In this document: positions 54,925 through 63,340 of the stretch, piece after piece
Numbering within the stretch: position 1 is the first letter of the stretch
Layout of the letters: every line of letters begins with the position of its first letter
DNA from: an uncultured Jannaschia sp.
GTDB lineage: Bacteria > Pseudomonadota > Alphaproteobacteria > Rhodobacterales > Rhodobacteraceae
Direction: 5' to 3'
Length of the DNA: 64,000 bases
Assembly (NCBI RefSeq): GCF_947494025.1
Contig: NZ_CANLTQ010000011.1
Span: 1-64,000, forward strand
Notes under the pieces: generated by a model
Database searches by the model: none
What the model saw: the letters and a program-made list of their open reading frames with translations, nothing else
Told to the model about the DNA's origin: nothing
Translations under genes and position numbers: made by a program

Positions 54925-55423
54925 TGGCGCGGCGTCCCGACGGCCCCTGACGGGGTCGACGGGATCTTTTGCGCGCGTCCGGCGCGTTCCGCGTCGCGCA
55001 CACCAGAAGGGCCATCTGCGTCCGGTTGGTCGCGCCCAGCTTGCGCATCGGATGCCGCACATGGACCTTGACCGTCGCCTCCGACAGGAGGTCGAGCTCA
55101 CGGCCGATCGCCTTGTTGGTGAGCCCCTTCTCCAGCTCCATGAGGACGTCGCGCTGCCGCCGGGTGAGACGGTCATCGTTGGCGCTGATGCGGAACCGGA
55201 AACCCTTGCCCGGCGGGCCCCGCCCGTTCGGTGGGGACGTCTCGGGCGGTGTCTGCATCATCAAGGGCGACATCCGGGCGCCCATCGACGTCGCATGCGG
55301 GTAGTAGGACCTGCCCGCGAGGATGGACCGGATCGCGGCGGCCGCGACCTCCGGCGTCATCTCCGTCGGCACGATGCCCCGCACGCCGAGCGTGATGGCG
55401 GTCTGGATGCGTCGTTCGTCCAC
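54881..55423 (-). CDS. Truncated LuxR-type response regulator
   Basis: The ORF has 180 residues and starts at GTG 55423. The first 50 residues (RRIQTAITLGVRGIVPTEMTPEVAAAAIRSILAG) are the last part of a degenerate receiver domain. The C-terminal helix-turn-helix is LTRRQRDVLMELEKGLTNKAIGRELDLLSEATVKVHV, normal for LuxR/FixJ output domains. The same frame stays open upstream (WPLVLPADH) but has no start and no phospho-acceptor part, so the gene has probably lost its 5' end. The last 44 bases overlap the convergent metY gene. Confidence 0.7.
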   Translation of the reverse strand: MDERRIQTAITLGVRGIVPTEMTPEVAAAAIRSILAGRSYYPHATSMGARMSPLMMQTPPETSPPNGRGPPGKGFRFRISANDDRLTRRQRDVLMELEKGLTNKAIGRELDLLSEATVKVHVRHPMRKLGATNRTQMALLVCATRNAPDARKRSRRPRQGPSGRRAIRTWPQTEPDPGRR

Positions 55424-55769
55424 GTGATCGGCGGGCAGGACGAGCGGCCAATCCTCGGCGCGTCCTTCGATGTGGTGCCCGGCGACCCGATCGCCATCCG
55501 CGCAACGCGTGGTTCATGGCCTTTGGCGGGACGCCGATGGGGGGCCGTGCTACATCCAACGGGCCTTCGTCTTCTCCCGGCGAGAGCTGATCGAAGGGGG
55601 CGAAGATGGAATGGACCCGCGGCCGCTCCGACACGGTTCTGGACGACGAAGCCAAGTTCATCCCGCCGCCCCGGGTATCCGCAATCCGCGGGCGGCGTGA
55701 TGTATCCTTGTCGGGTCCGTCCGGCCCCGCGACGTCCGACCGAGACAAACCCGAACCCGGAGATCGACC

Positions 55770-56699
55770 ATGCCCCTCGGCGCCATACCCGGCCTGCACC
55801 ACGTGACCGCGATCTGCGGCGCACCGCAGGCCAACCTCGACTTCTACGCAGGCCGCCTCGGCCAGCGGCTCGTCAAGAAGACCGTCAACTTCGACGCGCC
55901 GGACACCTACCACCTCTATTACGGCGACGCGGCCGGCACGCCCGGCACGATCATGACCTTCTTCCCCTTTGCCGATGCCGGACCGGGCCGTGTCGGGTCC
56001 GGCATGGCCAGCGCGGTGGCCTATGCCGTGTCGAAACGGGCGTTCGACCTCTGGATGGATCGGCTCGCGCGCGATACGGCGGACTTCGATGGCCCCGCGG
56101 AACGGTTCGGCCAGCGTCTGCTCGTCCTGCGCGATCCCGACGGCGCGCCGGTGGAACTCGTCGAGAGCGGGGCCGCATCGGGCGAGGCGCTTGACGGTTT
56201 CCATTCCGTCACCCTGTGGGAGCGCGATCCCGAGCCGACGGCCCGCCTGCTTGTCGACCTGTTCGGCTATGCGGAGGCGGGCCGCGAAAGCTGCGAGGGC
56301 GTGGAGCGCCTGCGCTTCGAGGCACCAGGGGGCGGCCGGGCCGCGACGATCGACATCATGCGATCCGACGCGCCGGCAATCCGGCGCAGCGGGGCCGGCA
56401 CGATCCACCACGTCGCCTTCCGCGCCGAGAACGACGCGGTGCAACGCGGCTGGCACGACCGGCTTGCGACGGCGGGGTTCGACGTGACCCCGGTGATCGA
56501 CCGGCAATACTTCAATGCGATCTACTTCCGCGAGCCGGGCGGCGTGCTCTTCGAGATCGCGACCGACCCGCCGGGCTTCGCCACCGACGAGCCGGCGGAG
56601 ACGATGGGGCAGGCACTGATGCTGCCGCCGAAATACGAGGGGATGCGGGACCGCATCGAGCGCGTCCTGCCCCCGCTACGGCCGGCCAAGGACCCGTGA
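55770..56699 (+). CDS. Ring-cleaving dioxygenase of the VOC superfamily (MhqO-like)
   Basis: The protein has 309 residues with two glyoxalase-fold halves. Metal ligands are likely His in GLHHVTAICG, His in IHHVAFRAEND and Glu in PGGVLFEIATDPPGF. YAGRLGQRLVKKTVNFDAPDTYHLYYGD is typical of this group. Members open hydroquinone-type rings and protect against quinone or electrophile stress. CGGAGAT precedes the ATG by 6 bases. It is a single-gene unit with a terminator after it. Confidence 0.92.
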   Translation: MPLGAIPGLHHVTAICGAPQANLDFYAGRLGQRLVKKTVNFDAPDTYHLYYGDAAGTPGTIMTFFPFADAGPGRVGSGMASAVAYAVSKRAFDLWMDRLARDTADFDGPAERFGQRLLVLRDPDGAPVELVESGAASGEALDGFHSVTLWERDPEPTARLLVDLFGYAEAGRESCEGVERLRFEAPGGGRAATIDIMRSDAPAIRRSGAGTIHHVAFRAENDAVQRGWHDRLATAGFDVTPVIDRQYFNAIYFREPGGVLFEIATDPPGFATDEPAETMGQALMLPPKYEGMRDRIERVLPPLRPAKDP

Positions 56700-56738
56700 T
56701 CCGGAGCGGCGGCCGGCCGGGCGGCGAAGAGTCACCTC

Positions 56739-56780
56739 GTCCTGCGGCTTTGTCAGGACACGCCGACGTCTTCGGCTTTT
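56739..56780 (+). terminator. Tandem hairpins with TTTT after the dioxygenase gene
   Basis: GTCCTG/CAGGAC (56739-56744, 56754-56759) is followed by GCCGA-CGTCT-TCGGC (56762-56776) and then TTTT. The second hairpin has the form of a short intrinsic terminator. The rest of the gap to 57006 holds nothing recognisable. Confidence 0.55.
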
Positions 56781-57006
56781 CCGGCGCGACCCTCGGGCCG
56801 GGGCGATGCACCCGGCCGGAAGCAGGATGACCTTCAGGGCCATGCGCCCAAACGCTTCGGCTACGCAGCCCGGCTCGGGCGCGTTGCCGTCGACATGCGC
56901 CGCTAAGTGCGCGATCATATCCCGTACCGGGGAAAGCGCGACGCCGCTGCGCGACGGGACGTCTGCGATCCGCCGCGTCAGTCGGGCGGGCCGGAACGGG
57001 TTTCCC

Positions 57007-59301
57007 CTATCGCGGGCCGTCGAAGGCCCTGATGTCGGACACCTCGCCTTGCCACTTTTCGACCTGCACGCAGCAGAGCTGGCCCGTGGACCCCTGCGCG
57101 AGGCGCGAAGTCCCGGCGTCACGCGTCACGGCGTTGGGGTTGCCGTGCTGGCATATCCGCTGTCCATCGAGGTCGACCGGGTCGTACCAAGCGCCCGTGG
57201 GAAGGTTGACGACCCCCTTCGTGACCGAGTCGGTGATCGCGACGGCCGCCAGGCACGCGCCCCGGTCGCTCGAGATCCGGATGAGGTCTCCGTCCGCGAC
57301 GCCGCGATCCCGCGCGTCGTCGGGATTGAGATACGCGACCTCACGGCCCTTGCGCTTGGAGGCCTGCGAGGCCGCGCCGAAATCGAGCTGGCTGTGCAGG
57401 CGCGTCGCGGGCTGGTTCGAGACCAGCCACAGCGGACAGGACGACGTGGGCACCTCGACCCGGTCGAGCCACGCCGGATGCCCCGGGCAATCGGGGTAGC
57501 GGAACTCGGCGATCGTCTCGGAATAAAGCTCGATCCGGCCGCTCGGTGTTGGCAGGGGATGCGCGACCGGGTCCGTTCGGAACCGACGCAGCATGCCGCC
57601 GTCGTCGACGGGCGCCGGCAGGTCGACCTCGCCCGCCGCGCGGAACGCCTCGAAGTCCGGCGCCGGAAGGCCGCGGGCCTCGAGCGTCGCGCGGGTCGGC
57701 TCGTAGAGGTGGCGCAGCCAGCCTTCGGCGTCGCGCCCTTCCGTGAAGGCATCCTCGCAATCCATGCGGGCCGCGAGATCCCGGAAGATCGCGAAGTCGT
57801 CCCGCGCTTCGGCGAACGGCTCCGCGAGCGCGCGCATCGCCACCATCTGCAGGTCGGTCTTCGCGGCGCCGATATCCTCCCGTTCGAGGCTCATGGTGGC
57901 CGGCAAGACGATATCCGCATGCCGTGCGCTGGCCGTCCAGGCGAAGTCCTGCACGACGAGCGTGTCGATCCCGGCGAAGGCTCGGGTCAGTCGCGTCAGA
58001 TCCTGGTGATGGTGGAACGGATTGCCCCCGGCCCAGTAGACCAGCTTGATCTCCGGGTAGGTGAGGCGCTGGCCGTTGAAGTCGAACGCGGTGTTCGGGT
58101 TCAGCAGCATGTCGGAGATGCGCGCGCAGGGAATGAACGCCTCCACCCCGTTCCGGCCCTGGGGAAGCGTCGGCAGGGGCAGGTCGATCGGGACGCGGCC
58201 GGTATGCCCGAGCGAGCCGAGCGCGTAGTTGTATCCCGCTCCCGGCAATCCGATCTGGCCCAGCATCGCGGCGAGCGCGATCCCGGCCCAGACCGGCTGC
58301 TCGCCATGCTCGGCTCGTTGCAGGGAATGCGACACCGTGATCAGCGTCCGGCCCTTCGCGGCATCGAGGGACAGGGCGGCGATGACCTCCGCGTCGAGGC
58401 CGGTGATGGCGGCGGCCCAGTCGGGCGTCTTCGCCACGCCGTCCGCATCGCCGCGAACATAGGCAAGCAGCCTGTCCGCGCCGACGCAGTGCGTCTCTAG
58501 GTAGCCTCGATCGGCCAGGCCGCGCGCGTCGAGGACATGCATCATGGCCAGCATCATCGCGGTGTCGGTGCCGGGATCGGGCGCGATCCACTCGGCCCGC
58601 GCCTCCGGCGGAAAGTCCCCCCGAAGGGGGCTCACGTTGACGAAGCGCGTACCGCGCGCGGCGGCCTCGGCCATCGATCCCCGTTCGATATGCCGAGAAA
58701 TGCCGCCTGCCGCGACGTTCGTGTTCTTCACGGCCATTCCGCCGAACGCGATGACCAGATCGGTATGCTCGACAATCTGCGCCCAGGTGACGTTATGGCG
58801 CGAGATCGCCTCGAACGATCCGACGACATGGGGCAGCAGAAACGTCGAGGCCCCGGCGCTGTAGCTGCCGACCGACCCGACATAGCCGCCGAGGGCGACA
58901 TTCAGGAAGCGGTGCAGCTGGCCCTGGACGTGATGGAACCGGCCCGCGCTGGCCCAGCCGTAGGAGCCGCCGAACACCGCCTCGGCCCCGTGGGCGTCGC
59001 GCACGCGCAGCAGCTCGGCGGCGAGCCGGTCGAGCGCTTCGTCCCAGGGGACCTCCACATACTCGTCCGTTCCCCGGCGATCGTCGGGCCCGGGACCGCG
59101 CTCCAGCCAGCCGCGCCGGATCGCGGGTCGCGCGACCCGCGCACGGTGACGAAGCGCATCCGTGAAGTTCTCGAGCAGCGGGGAGGGATCGGGATCGTCT
59201 GGATGGGGCCGGATCTCGAGACGATCCCCCTGCAGGCGGCCGCGGAAGCGGCCCCAATGGGAGCTGTGGGGCAATCCCCAGTTCGGTCCGTCCTCTGCCA
59301 T
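57007..59301 (-). CDS. Molybdopterin oxidoreductase of the BisC/TorA (DMSO reductase) family, cytoplasmic
   Basis: The protein has 764 residues. There is no Tat signal and no N-terminal iron-sulfur motif; it starts with the BisC-type SSHWGRFRGRLQGDRL and DPDPSPLLENFTDAL. The likely molybdenum-ligand Ser is in GGSYGWASAGRFHHVQGQLHRFLN. MGD-binding stretches are YWAGGNPFHHHQDL, the LPATMSLEREDIG segment and LPTGAWYDP. The family reduces S- or N-oxides such as biotin or methionine sulfoxide. It is the last gene of a cluster with a FadR-type regulator and a Liv-type transporter, hinting that the imported compound or its product is the substrate. Confidence 0.93.
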   Translation of the reverse strand: MAEDGPNWGLPHSSHWGRFRGRLQGDRLEIRPHPDDPDPSPLLENFTDALRHRARVARPAIRRGWLERGPGPDDRRGTDEYVEVPWDEALDRLAAELLRVRDAHGAEAVFGGSYGWASAGRFHHVQGQLHRFLNVALGGYVGSVGSYSAGASTFLLPHVVGSFEAISRHNVTWAQIVEHTDLVIAFGGMAVKNTNVAAGGISRHIERGSMAEAAARGTRFVNVSPLRGDFPPEARAEWIAPDPGTDTAMMLAMMHVLDARGLADRGYLETHCVGADRLLAYVRGDADGVAKTPDWAAAITGLDAEVIAALSLDAAKGRTLITVSHSLQRAEHGEQPVWAGIALAAMLGQIGLPGAGYNYALGSLGHTGRVPIDLPLPTLPQGRNGVEAFIPCARISDMLLNPNTAFDFNGQRLTYPEIKLVYWAGGNPFHHHQDLTRLTRAFAGIDTLVVQDFAWTASARHADIVLPATMSLEREDIGAAKTDLQMVAMRALAEPFAEARDDFAIFRDLAARMDCEDAFTEGRDAEGWLRHLYEPTRATLEARGLPAPDFEAFRAAGEVDLPAPVDDGGMLRRFRTDPVAHPLPTPSGRIELYSETIAEFRYPDCPGHPAWLDRVEVPTSSCPLWLVSNQPATRLHSQLDFGAASQASKRKGREVAYLNPDDARDRGVADGDLIRISSDRGACLAAVAITDSVTKGVVNLPTGAWYDPVDLDGQRICQHGNPNAVTRDAGTSRLAQGSTGQLCCVQVEKWQGEVSDIRAFDGPR

Positions 59302-59321
59302 GTCCGTCTATCCTCTCGTCG

Positions 59322-60122
59322 TCAGGGTCGATCACGCGGGCTGAGGGCGATATCCTCCAGCGTGAGGTTGCCGTATATCAGTTGAAGGTGCCGATGGGCG
59401 TTTTCCATGTGGTCGCGCATCAGGGCGGCGGCGCGATCCCCGTCGCCGACCCGGACGGCTTCGACGATCCGGCCGTGGAAACCGCAATTCTCCTCCGACC
59501 AGGCGCCGTGCAGCCGATGGTCCGCGCTGTCGCGGGCGGTCGCCGAGACGAGCAGCCCGGCCAGAACCTCGACCATCAACGAAAGCAGCGGATTGGGCGA
59601 GGCGGCGGCGAGAACGGTATGGAACGCGAACTCGGCCTCGCGCTGGCGGCGCCGTCCTTGCGCGTCCCCGGCGGAGCGGGCCGAGATCTCGATGAGCTCC
59701 GCGAGTTCGGCGAAGGTCGCGGCGTCGACGTGACCGACCACCGACCGGGTGGCCTGGACCTCGATCATGGTGCGCAGCTCGTAGATGTCCTGAATGGTCG
59801 CCGCCTCGAAGTAGCAGAAGTTCCGGATCGACTGGATCGCCTCGCGCGCGCCGCTGGCGGCGACCACCGGACCGCCCTTCGGTCCGGTGCGGAGCTGGAT
59901 CAGTCCCTGCACCTCGAGTTCCCGGAGCGCTTCGCGGATCGTCGCCCGGCTGACGCCGTAGGCCGCGATCATGTCCCGCTCGATCGGCAGCGCGTCGCCG
60001 GGCCGCAGACGCTGCACGATGATCGAGGCGCGTATCTGTCCGGCGACGACGGCCGATCGCTTGGGCGGCCGGGCCGGGCGAGGCGCGGGCTTCCGCCCCT
60101 GCTTCATCGAACCCACCGCCAT
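59322..60122 (-). CDS. GntR/FadR-family regulator with FCD domain
   Basis: The protein has 266 residues. A basic N-terminal tail precedes the winged helix (LRPGDALPIERDMIAAYGVSRATIREALRELEVQGLIQLRTG). The FCD domain has IYELRTMIEVQATRS, FHTVLAAASPNPLL and a His-containing RDHMENAHRHL, with likely metal-binding His residues. It probably controls the flanking molybdoenzyme and transporter genes. The start may be ATG 60122 or ATG 60107 (261 residues). The track ORF to 60920 is a shadow extension. Confidence 0.92.
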   Translation of the reverse strand: MAVGSMKQGRKPAPRPARPPKRSAVVAGQIRASIIVQRLRPGDALPIERDMIAAYGVSRATIREALRELEVQGLIQLRTGPKGGPVVAASGAREAIQSIRNFCYFEAATIQDIYELRTMIEVQATRSVVGHVDAATFAELAELIEISARSAGDAQGRRRQREAEFAFHTVLAAASPNPLLSLMVEVLAGLLVSATARDSADHRLHGAWSEENCGFHGRIVEAVRVGDGDRAAALMRDHMENAHRHLQLIYGNLTLEDIALSPRDRP

Positions 60123-60183
60123 CGGACACCTCGCGCGTAAGGCCCCCCGCGGGCGAGCGCCCGCCGGGGGATGTGACGACCGT

Positions 60184-61413
60184 CTATTGCGGCTCGGCCG
60201 TGGCGACGTTCTCGGGCCAGACGATCTGGCTTGTGTCCCCCTGCACCTGCGCCACCGGCAGCGGGATGGCGTCGGGGCCGGACCGGACCGTGTGATCCTC
60301 GCCGAAGGCGTACTTGCCGACGAGGCAATCGTAGTCCGTGCCGCCGATCTCGTTCGCGATGGCATCGGCATCGGTGCCGCCGGCCGCATCCACCGCACGC
60401 AGCGCGACCACCATGGTGCAGTAGGCGTGCGCGTGACTGTAATTGGCCACCGCGCCGAACTCCGCCTCGATCCTGTCGCTGAACTCCCGATGCTCGGGCG
60501 TGATCTCGGGGCTGAACTGCAACGCCGCCCAGAACATGCCATCCGCGATGTCCGGCGCCTGTTCCATGAATTCAGGCCGGGTGGGGTAGAAGATCGCCAT
60601 GTGCGACGCCTCCAGCGCCTGCTCGTCGAGCTGTCGCACGAACGAAAGGCCCGAATTGGCCAGGGTGAACACTGAAACGAGGATGTCCGGATCCAGCCCG
60701 CGCAGCTTGGAGAGCTGCGGATAGAAATCCGTCGTTCCGGTCGGCGTCGTCTCGGTCGCGGCGACCGTCCATCCGTCGGCCTCGAAGAGCTCGCCGATCT
60801 TTTCGGCATTGGCGATGCCGTAATCGGTATCTTCGACCACGAAGGCGATCGACTTGTTCCCTTCCGGGACGACATCGTTCTCGAAGGCCCAGCGGTAGAA
60901 GCCGTGCACGGCCTTTCCATAGCCGTCGCTGTTGTAATTGCCCTTGTAGTAGAGCGCGTAGCGCTCGGGGTCGGACAAGACCTTATCGGCGATGGCCGAG
61001 GAAACGGGTTCGGCGCTCAGGATTGGCACGCCGTATTGCGGCGCCATCTCCATCAGGGCGAGCGTCACGTGACTGTGCAGCGTGTCGCCGACGATCATGT
61101 CGACCTCGTTGCGGGTCATGAGCCGCTGCGCCGCGCCGATTGCCACTTCCGGCTTGGAGTTGGAATCCTCCACCACAAGCTCGACCTGCGGCGGCTGGTC
61201 GGTGACATAGTCGCCCGCGCCCTCGTTCCACTCCTTGACCGCGAGTTCCATTCCCTCGCGATGGGCGGTGCCGGTATTGGCGGCCGGACCCGTCATCGGT
61301 CCGATCATTCCGATCCTGACGTCCTGGGCCTGGGCCGCGCCGGCCGTTCCGGCAACCAGCATCAGGGCGAGCATGCGCAGCGCCATGGCCCGGCCTTCCG
61401 AGTGTGTCGCCAT
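60184..61413 (-). CDS. Liv-type ABC transporter substrate-binding protein
   Basis: The protein has 409 residues with a signal peptide (MALRMLALMLVAGTAGAAQAQ within a longer N-terminus). The type I periplasmic fold is seen in IGMIGPMTGPAANTGTAHREGMELAVKEWN, ELVVEDSNSKPEVAIGAAQRL and VPILSAEPVSSAIADKV. It binds an amino-acid- or amide-like solute. AAGGAGGTG lies 7 bases before the ATG at 61413; the track start at GTG 61422 is inside that ribosome site and is rejected. Confidence 0.93.
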   Translation of the reverse strand: MATHSEGRAMALRMLALMLVAGTAGAAQAQDVRIGMIGPMTGPAANTGTAHREGMELAVKEWNEGAGDYVTDQPPQVELVVEDSNSKPEVAIGAAQRLMTRNEVDMIVGDTLHSHVTLALMEMAPQYGVPILSAEPVSSAIADKVLSDPERYALYYKGNYNSDGYGKAVHGFYRWAFENDVVPEGNKSIAFVVEDTDYGIANAEKIGELFEADGWTVAATETTPTGTTDFYPQLSKLRGLDPDILVSVFTLANSGLSFVRQLDEQALEASHMAIFYPTRPEFMEQAPDIADGMFWAALQFSPEITPEHREFSDRIEAEFGAVANYSHAHAYCTMVVALRAVDAAGGTDADAIANEIGGTDYDCLVGKYAFGEDHTVRSGPDAIPLPVAQVQGDTSQIVWPENVATAEPQ

Positions 61414-61453
61414 GTCTTTCACCTCCTTCGTTGCGAGTTTGTCGTCGTGGTCG

Positions 61454-62461
61454 TCATGCGGCGCTCGATCGCTCGCGCGTCCCGCGCCTGTCGCGGCGTC
61501 GCAGCCGGCCGATCCTCAGGCCCGCGATGCCGTGCGGCGCCGCGAAGACGAACCCGATCACCAGCGCACCGTAAAGGAGCATCCGGTACTCGCCGAACTC
61601 GCGCAGCAGCTCCAGCGACCCCGTCAGCAGCAGCGCCCCGTAGAGCGGACCGAAGAACCGACCCGCGCCGCCGACGATGATGATCGCCAGAAGCGTGATC
61701 AGCATCTCGGGCCCCGCGACGGAGGTGGGCGTGAGGATCATCACGTAATGGGCATAGATCGCCCCGCTCAGTCCCACGATCCCGGCGCTCAGCGCGAAGG
61801 CCGCGAGTTTCCAGGTGCTGAGGTTGATGCCGAGACTTTCGGCGGCCGCCTCGGAATCGCGGATCGCGGCGAAGGTCATGCCCGGACGGGACCGCAGGAG
61901 GAGGAGCAGGCCGGCCTGCACGGCGAAGAAGAACGCACCGGCGAGCACGTAGGACCCCCAGGCGTTGCCAAGGCCGAACCGGATCGTGGTCTCGCCGAAG
62001 GAAACGGGATCGAAGGGCGGGATGCCCCAGAACCCCAGCTCCCCGCGGGTGATGTCCTTGAGGTTGGAGAAGATCAGGCGGACGATCTCCGCGAAGGCCA
62101 GCGTGACGATCGCCACGTGCGGCATGGAGCGGATCCGCAGGATCGGCAGGCCGATGAGCAGGCCTGCCAGCGCGGCGAGCGCCGCGCCTGCCCAGATCGT
62201 CAGCCAGGGACTCACCCCGCCATAGAAGGCCACGATCGCGGACAGGTAGGCGCCGATCGCGAAGAAGGCATGATGCCCCAGCGTCTTCAGCCCGAGGATC
62301 CCGAGCGTCAGGTTCCAGCCCGACGCGAACATGGCGAAGATCAGGCTCAGCGTCAGGATATGCAGGACGTAGTCGTTGACCGGCAGGACCGAGATCAGAA
62401 GGAACAGGGCGACGCAGACGGAGAGCGTCAGGGCAGGGCGGCGGCCGAGGACCTCGATCAT
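61454..62461 (-). CDS. livM: Branched-chain amino acid-type ABC permease LivM
   Basis: The protein has 335 residues with about nine membrane helices. The LivM marks are LTLGILGLKTLGHHAFFAIGAYLSA, RGELGFWGIPPF, RDSEAAAESLGIN and GGAGRFFGPLYGALLL. It forms the translocation pore with LivH. It follows livH by 3 bases and precedes the binding-protein gene by 40. Confidence 0.94.
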   Translation of the reverse strand: MIEVLGRRPALTLSVCVALFLLISVLPVNDYVLHILTLSLIFAMFASGWNLTLGILGLKTLGHHAFFAIGAYLSAIVAFYGGVSPWLTIWAGAALAALAGLLIGLPILRIRSMPHVAIVTLAFAEIVRLIFSNLKDITRGELGFWGIPPFDPVSFGETTIRFGLGNAWGSYVLAGAFFFAVQAGLLLLLRSRPGMTFAAIRDSEAAAESLGINLSTWKLAAFALSAGIVGLSGAIYAHYVMILTPTSVAGPEMLITLLAIIIVGGAGRFFGPLYGALLLTGSLELLREFGEYRMLLYGALVIGFVFAAPHGIAGLRIGRLRRRDRRGTRERSSAA

Positions 62462-62464
62462 GGC

Positions 62465-63340
62465 TCAGGCCTCCCGTCCGGCGAAGAGCCCGTTGGGCCG
62501 TACCCAGATCACCGCGATGAGGAACGTGAAGGCCACGACGTCGCGCCATTCCGTCGGCAGGACCGTCACGCTCGCCGCCTCGATCAGGCCGAGCAGGAAG
62601 CCGGCCGCGACCGCGCCCCCGAAGGAGCCCAGCCCGCCCAGGATCACCACCGCGAACCCCTTCAACAGGAACGAGACCCCCATCCAGGGATTCACCGTCA
62701 GGATCGGCGAAAGCAGGATCGCCCCGGCCCCGGCCAGCACGGCGGAGATGGCGAAGACGCTCGTATGCACCAGTCCGGCGGGGATGCCGACGGCAAGGGC
62801 CGCCTCCGCGTCCTGCGCCGTAGCGCGGACGATCCGGCCGAGCCCCGTGCGGTAAAGGACGAGCGCGCAAAGGCCCATCAGAGCAAGCGCGATCACCAGG
62901 ATCGAGAGCCGCTGCACCGGCATGCGAAGCCCGCCGAGGCTGACCACGCCGTCGAAGAAGTAGGGCAGCGTGCGGAACTGCTCGCCCCAGACGATCTGCG
63001 CGCCGCTCTGCAGAAGGATGGACAGGCCGATCGTCGCGGCGATGACGCGGAACGCCCAGTCCTCGCGGGCAAGCAGCGGCGCGATGGTGACGCGCTGGAT
63101 GGCGGCGCCGATGCCGCCGACCAGCGCCAGCGTGACGACCGAGGCGAGGATCACGTTCCAGCCCAGCGTCACGGCGAAGAACAGCACCAGATACCCGGCG
63201 ATCATGAGGAGCTCGCCATGCGCGAAGTTCAGGACCCGCGTGGTGCCGTAGACCAGGGCGATGCCGGAGCCGACGAGGGCGTAGATCGACCCCGAGATGA
63301 GTCCGTTGATCACCATTTCGAGGAACAGGGACGCGGTCAT
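62465..63340 (-). CDS. livH: Branched-chain amino acid-type ABC permease LivH
   Basis: The protein has 291 residues and about eight membrane helices. LivH marks are NGLISGSIYALVGSGIALVYGTTRVLNFAHGELLMIAGY, RATAQDAEAALAVGIP and VVILGGLGSFGGAVAAGFLLGLIE. Its ATG overlaps the stop of the LivF gene (ATGA). Confidence 0.95.
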   Translation of the reverse strand: MTASLFLEMVINGLISGSIYALVGSGIALVYGTTRVLNFAHGELLMIAGYLVLFFAVTLGWNVILASVVTLALVGGIGAAIQRVTIAPLLAREDWAFRVIAATIGLSILLQSGAQIVWGEQFRTLPYFFDGVVSLGGLRMPVQRLSILVIALALMGLCALVLYRTGLGRIVRATAQDAEAALAVGIPAGLVHTSVFAISAVLAGAGAILLSPILTVNPWMGVSFLLKGFAVVILGGLGSFGGAVAAGFLLGLIEAASVTVLPTEWRDVVAFTFLIAVIWVRPNGLFAGREA

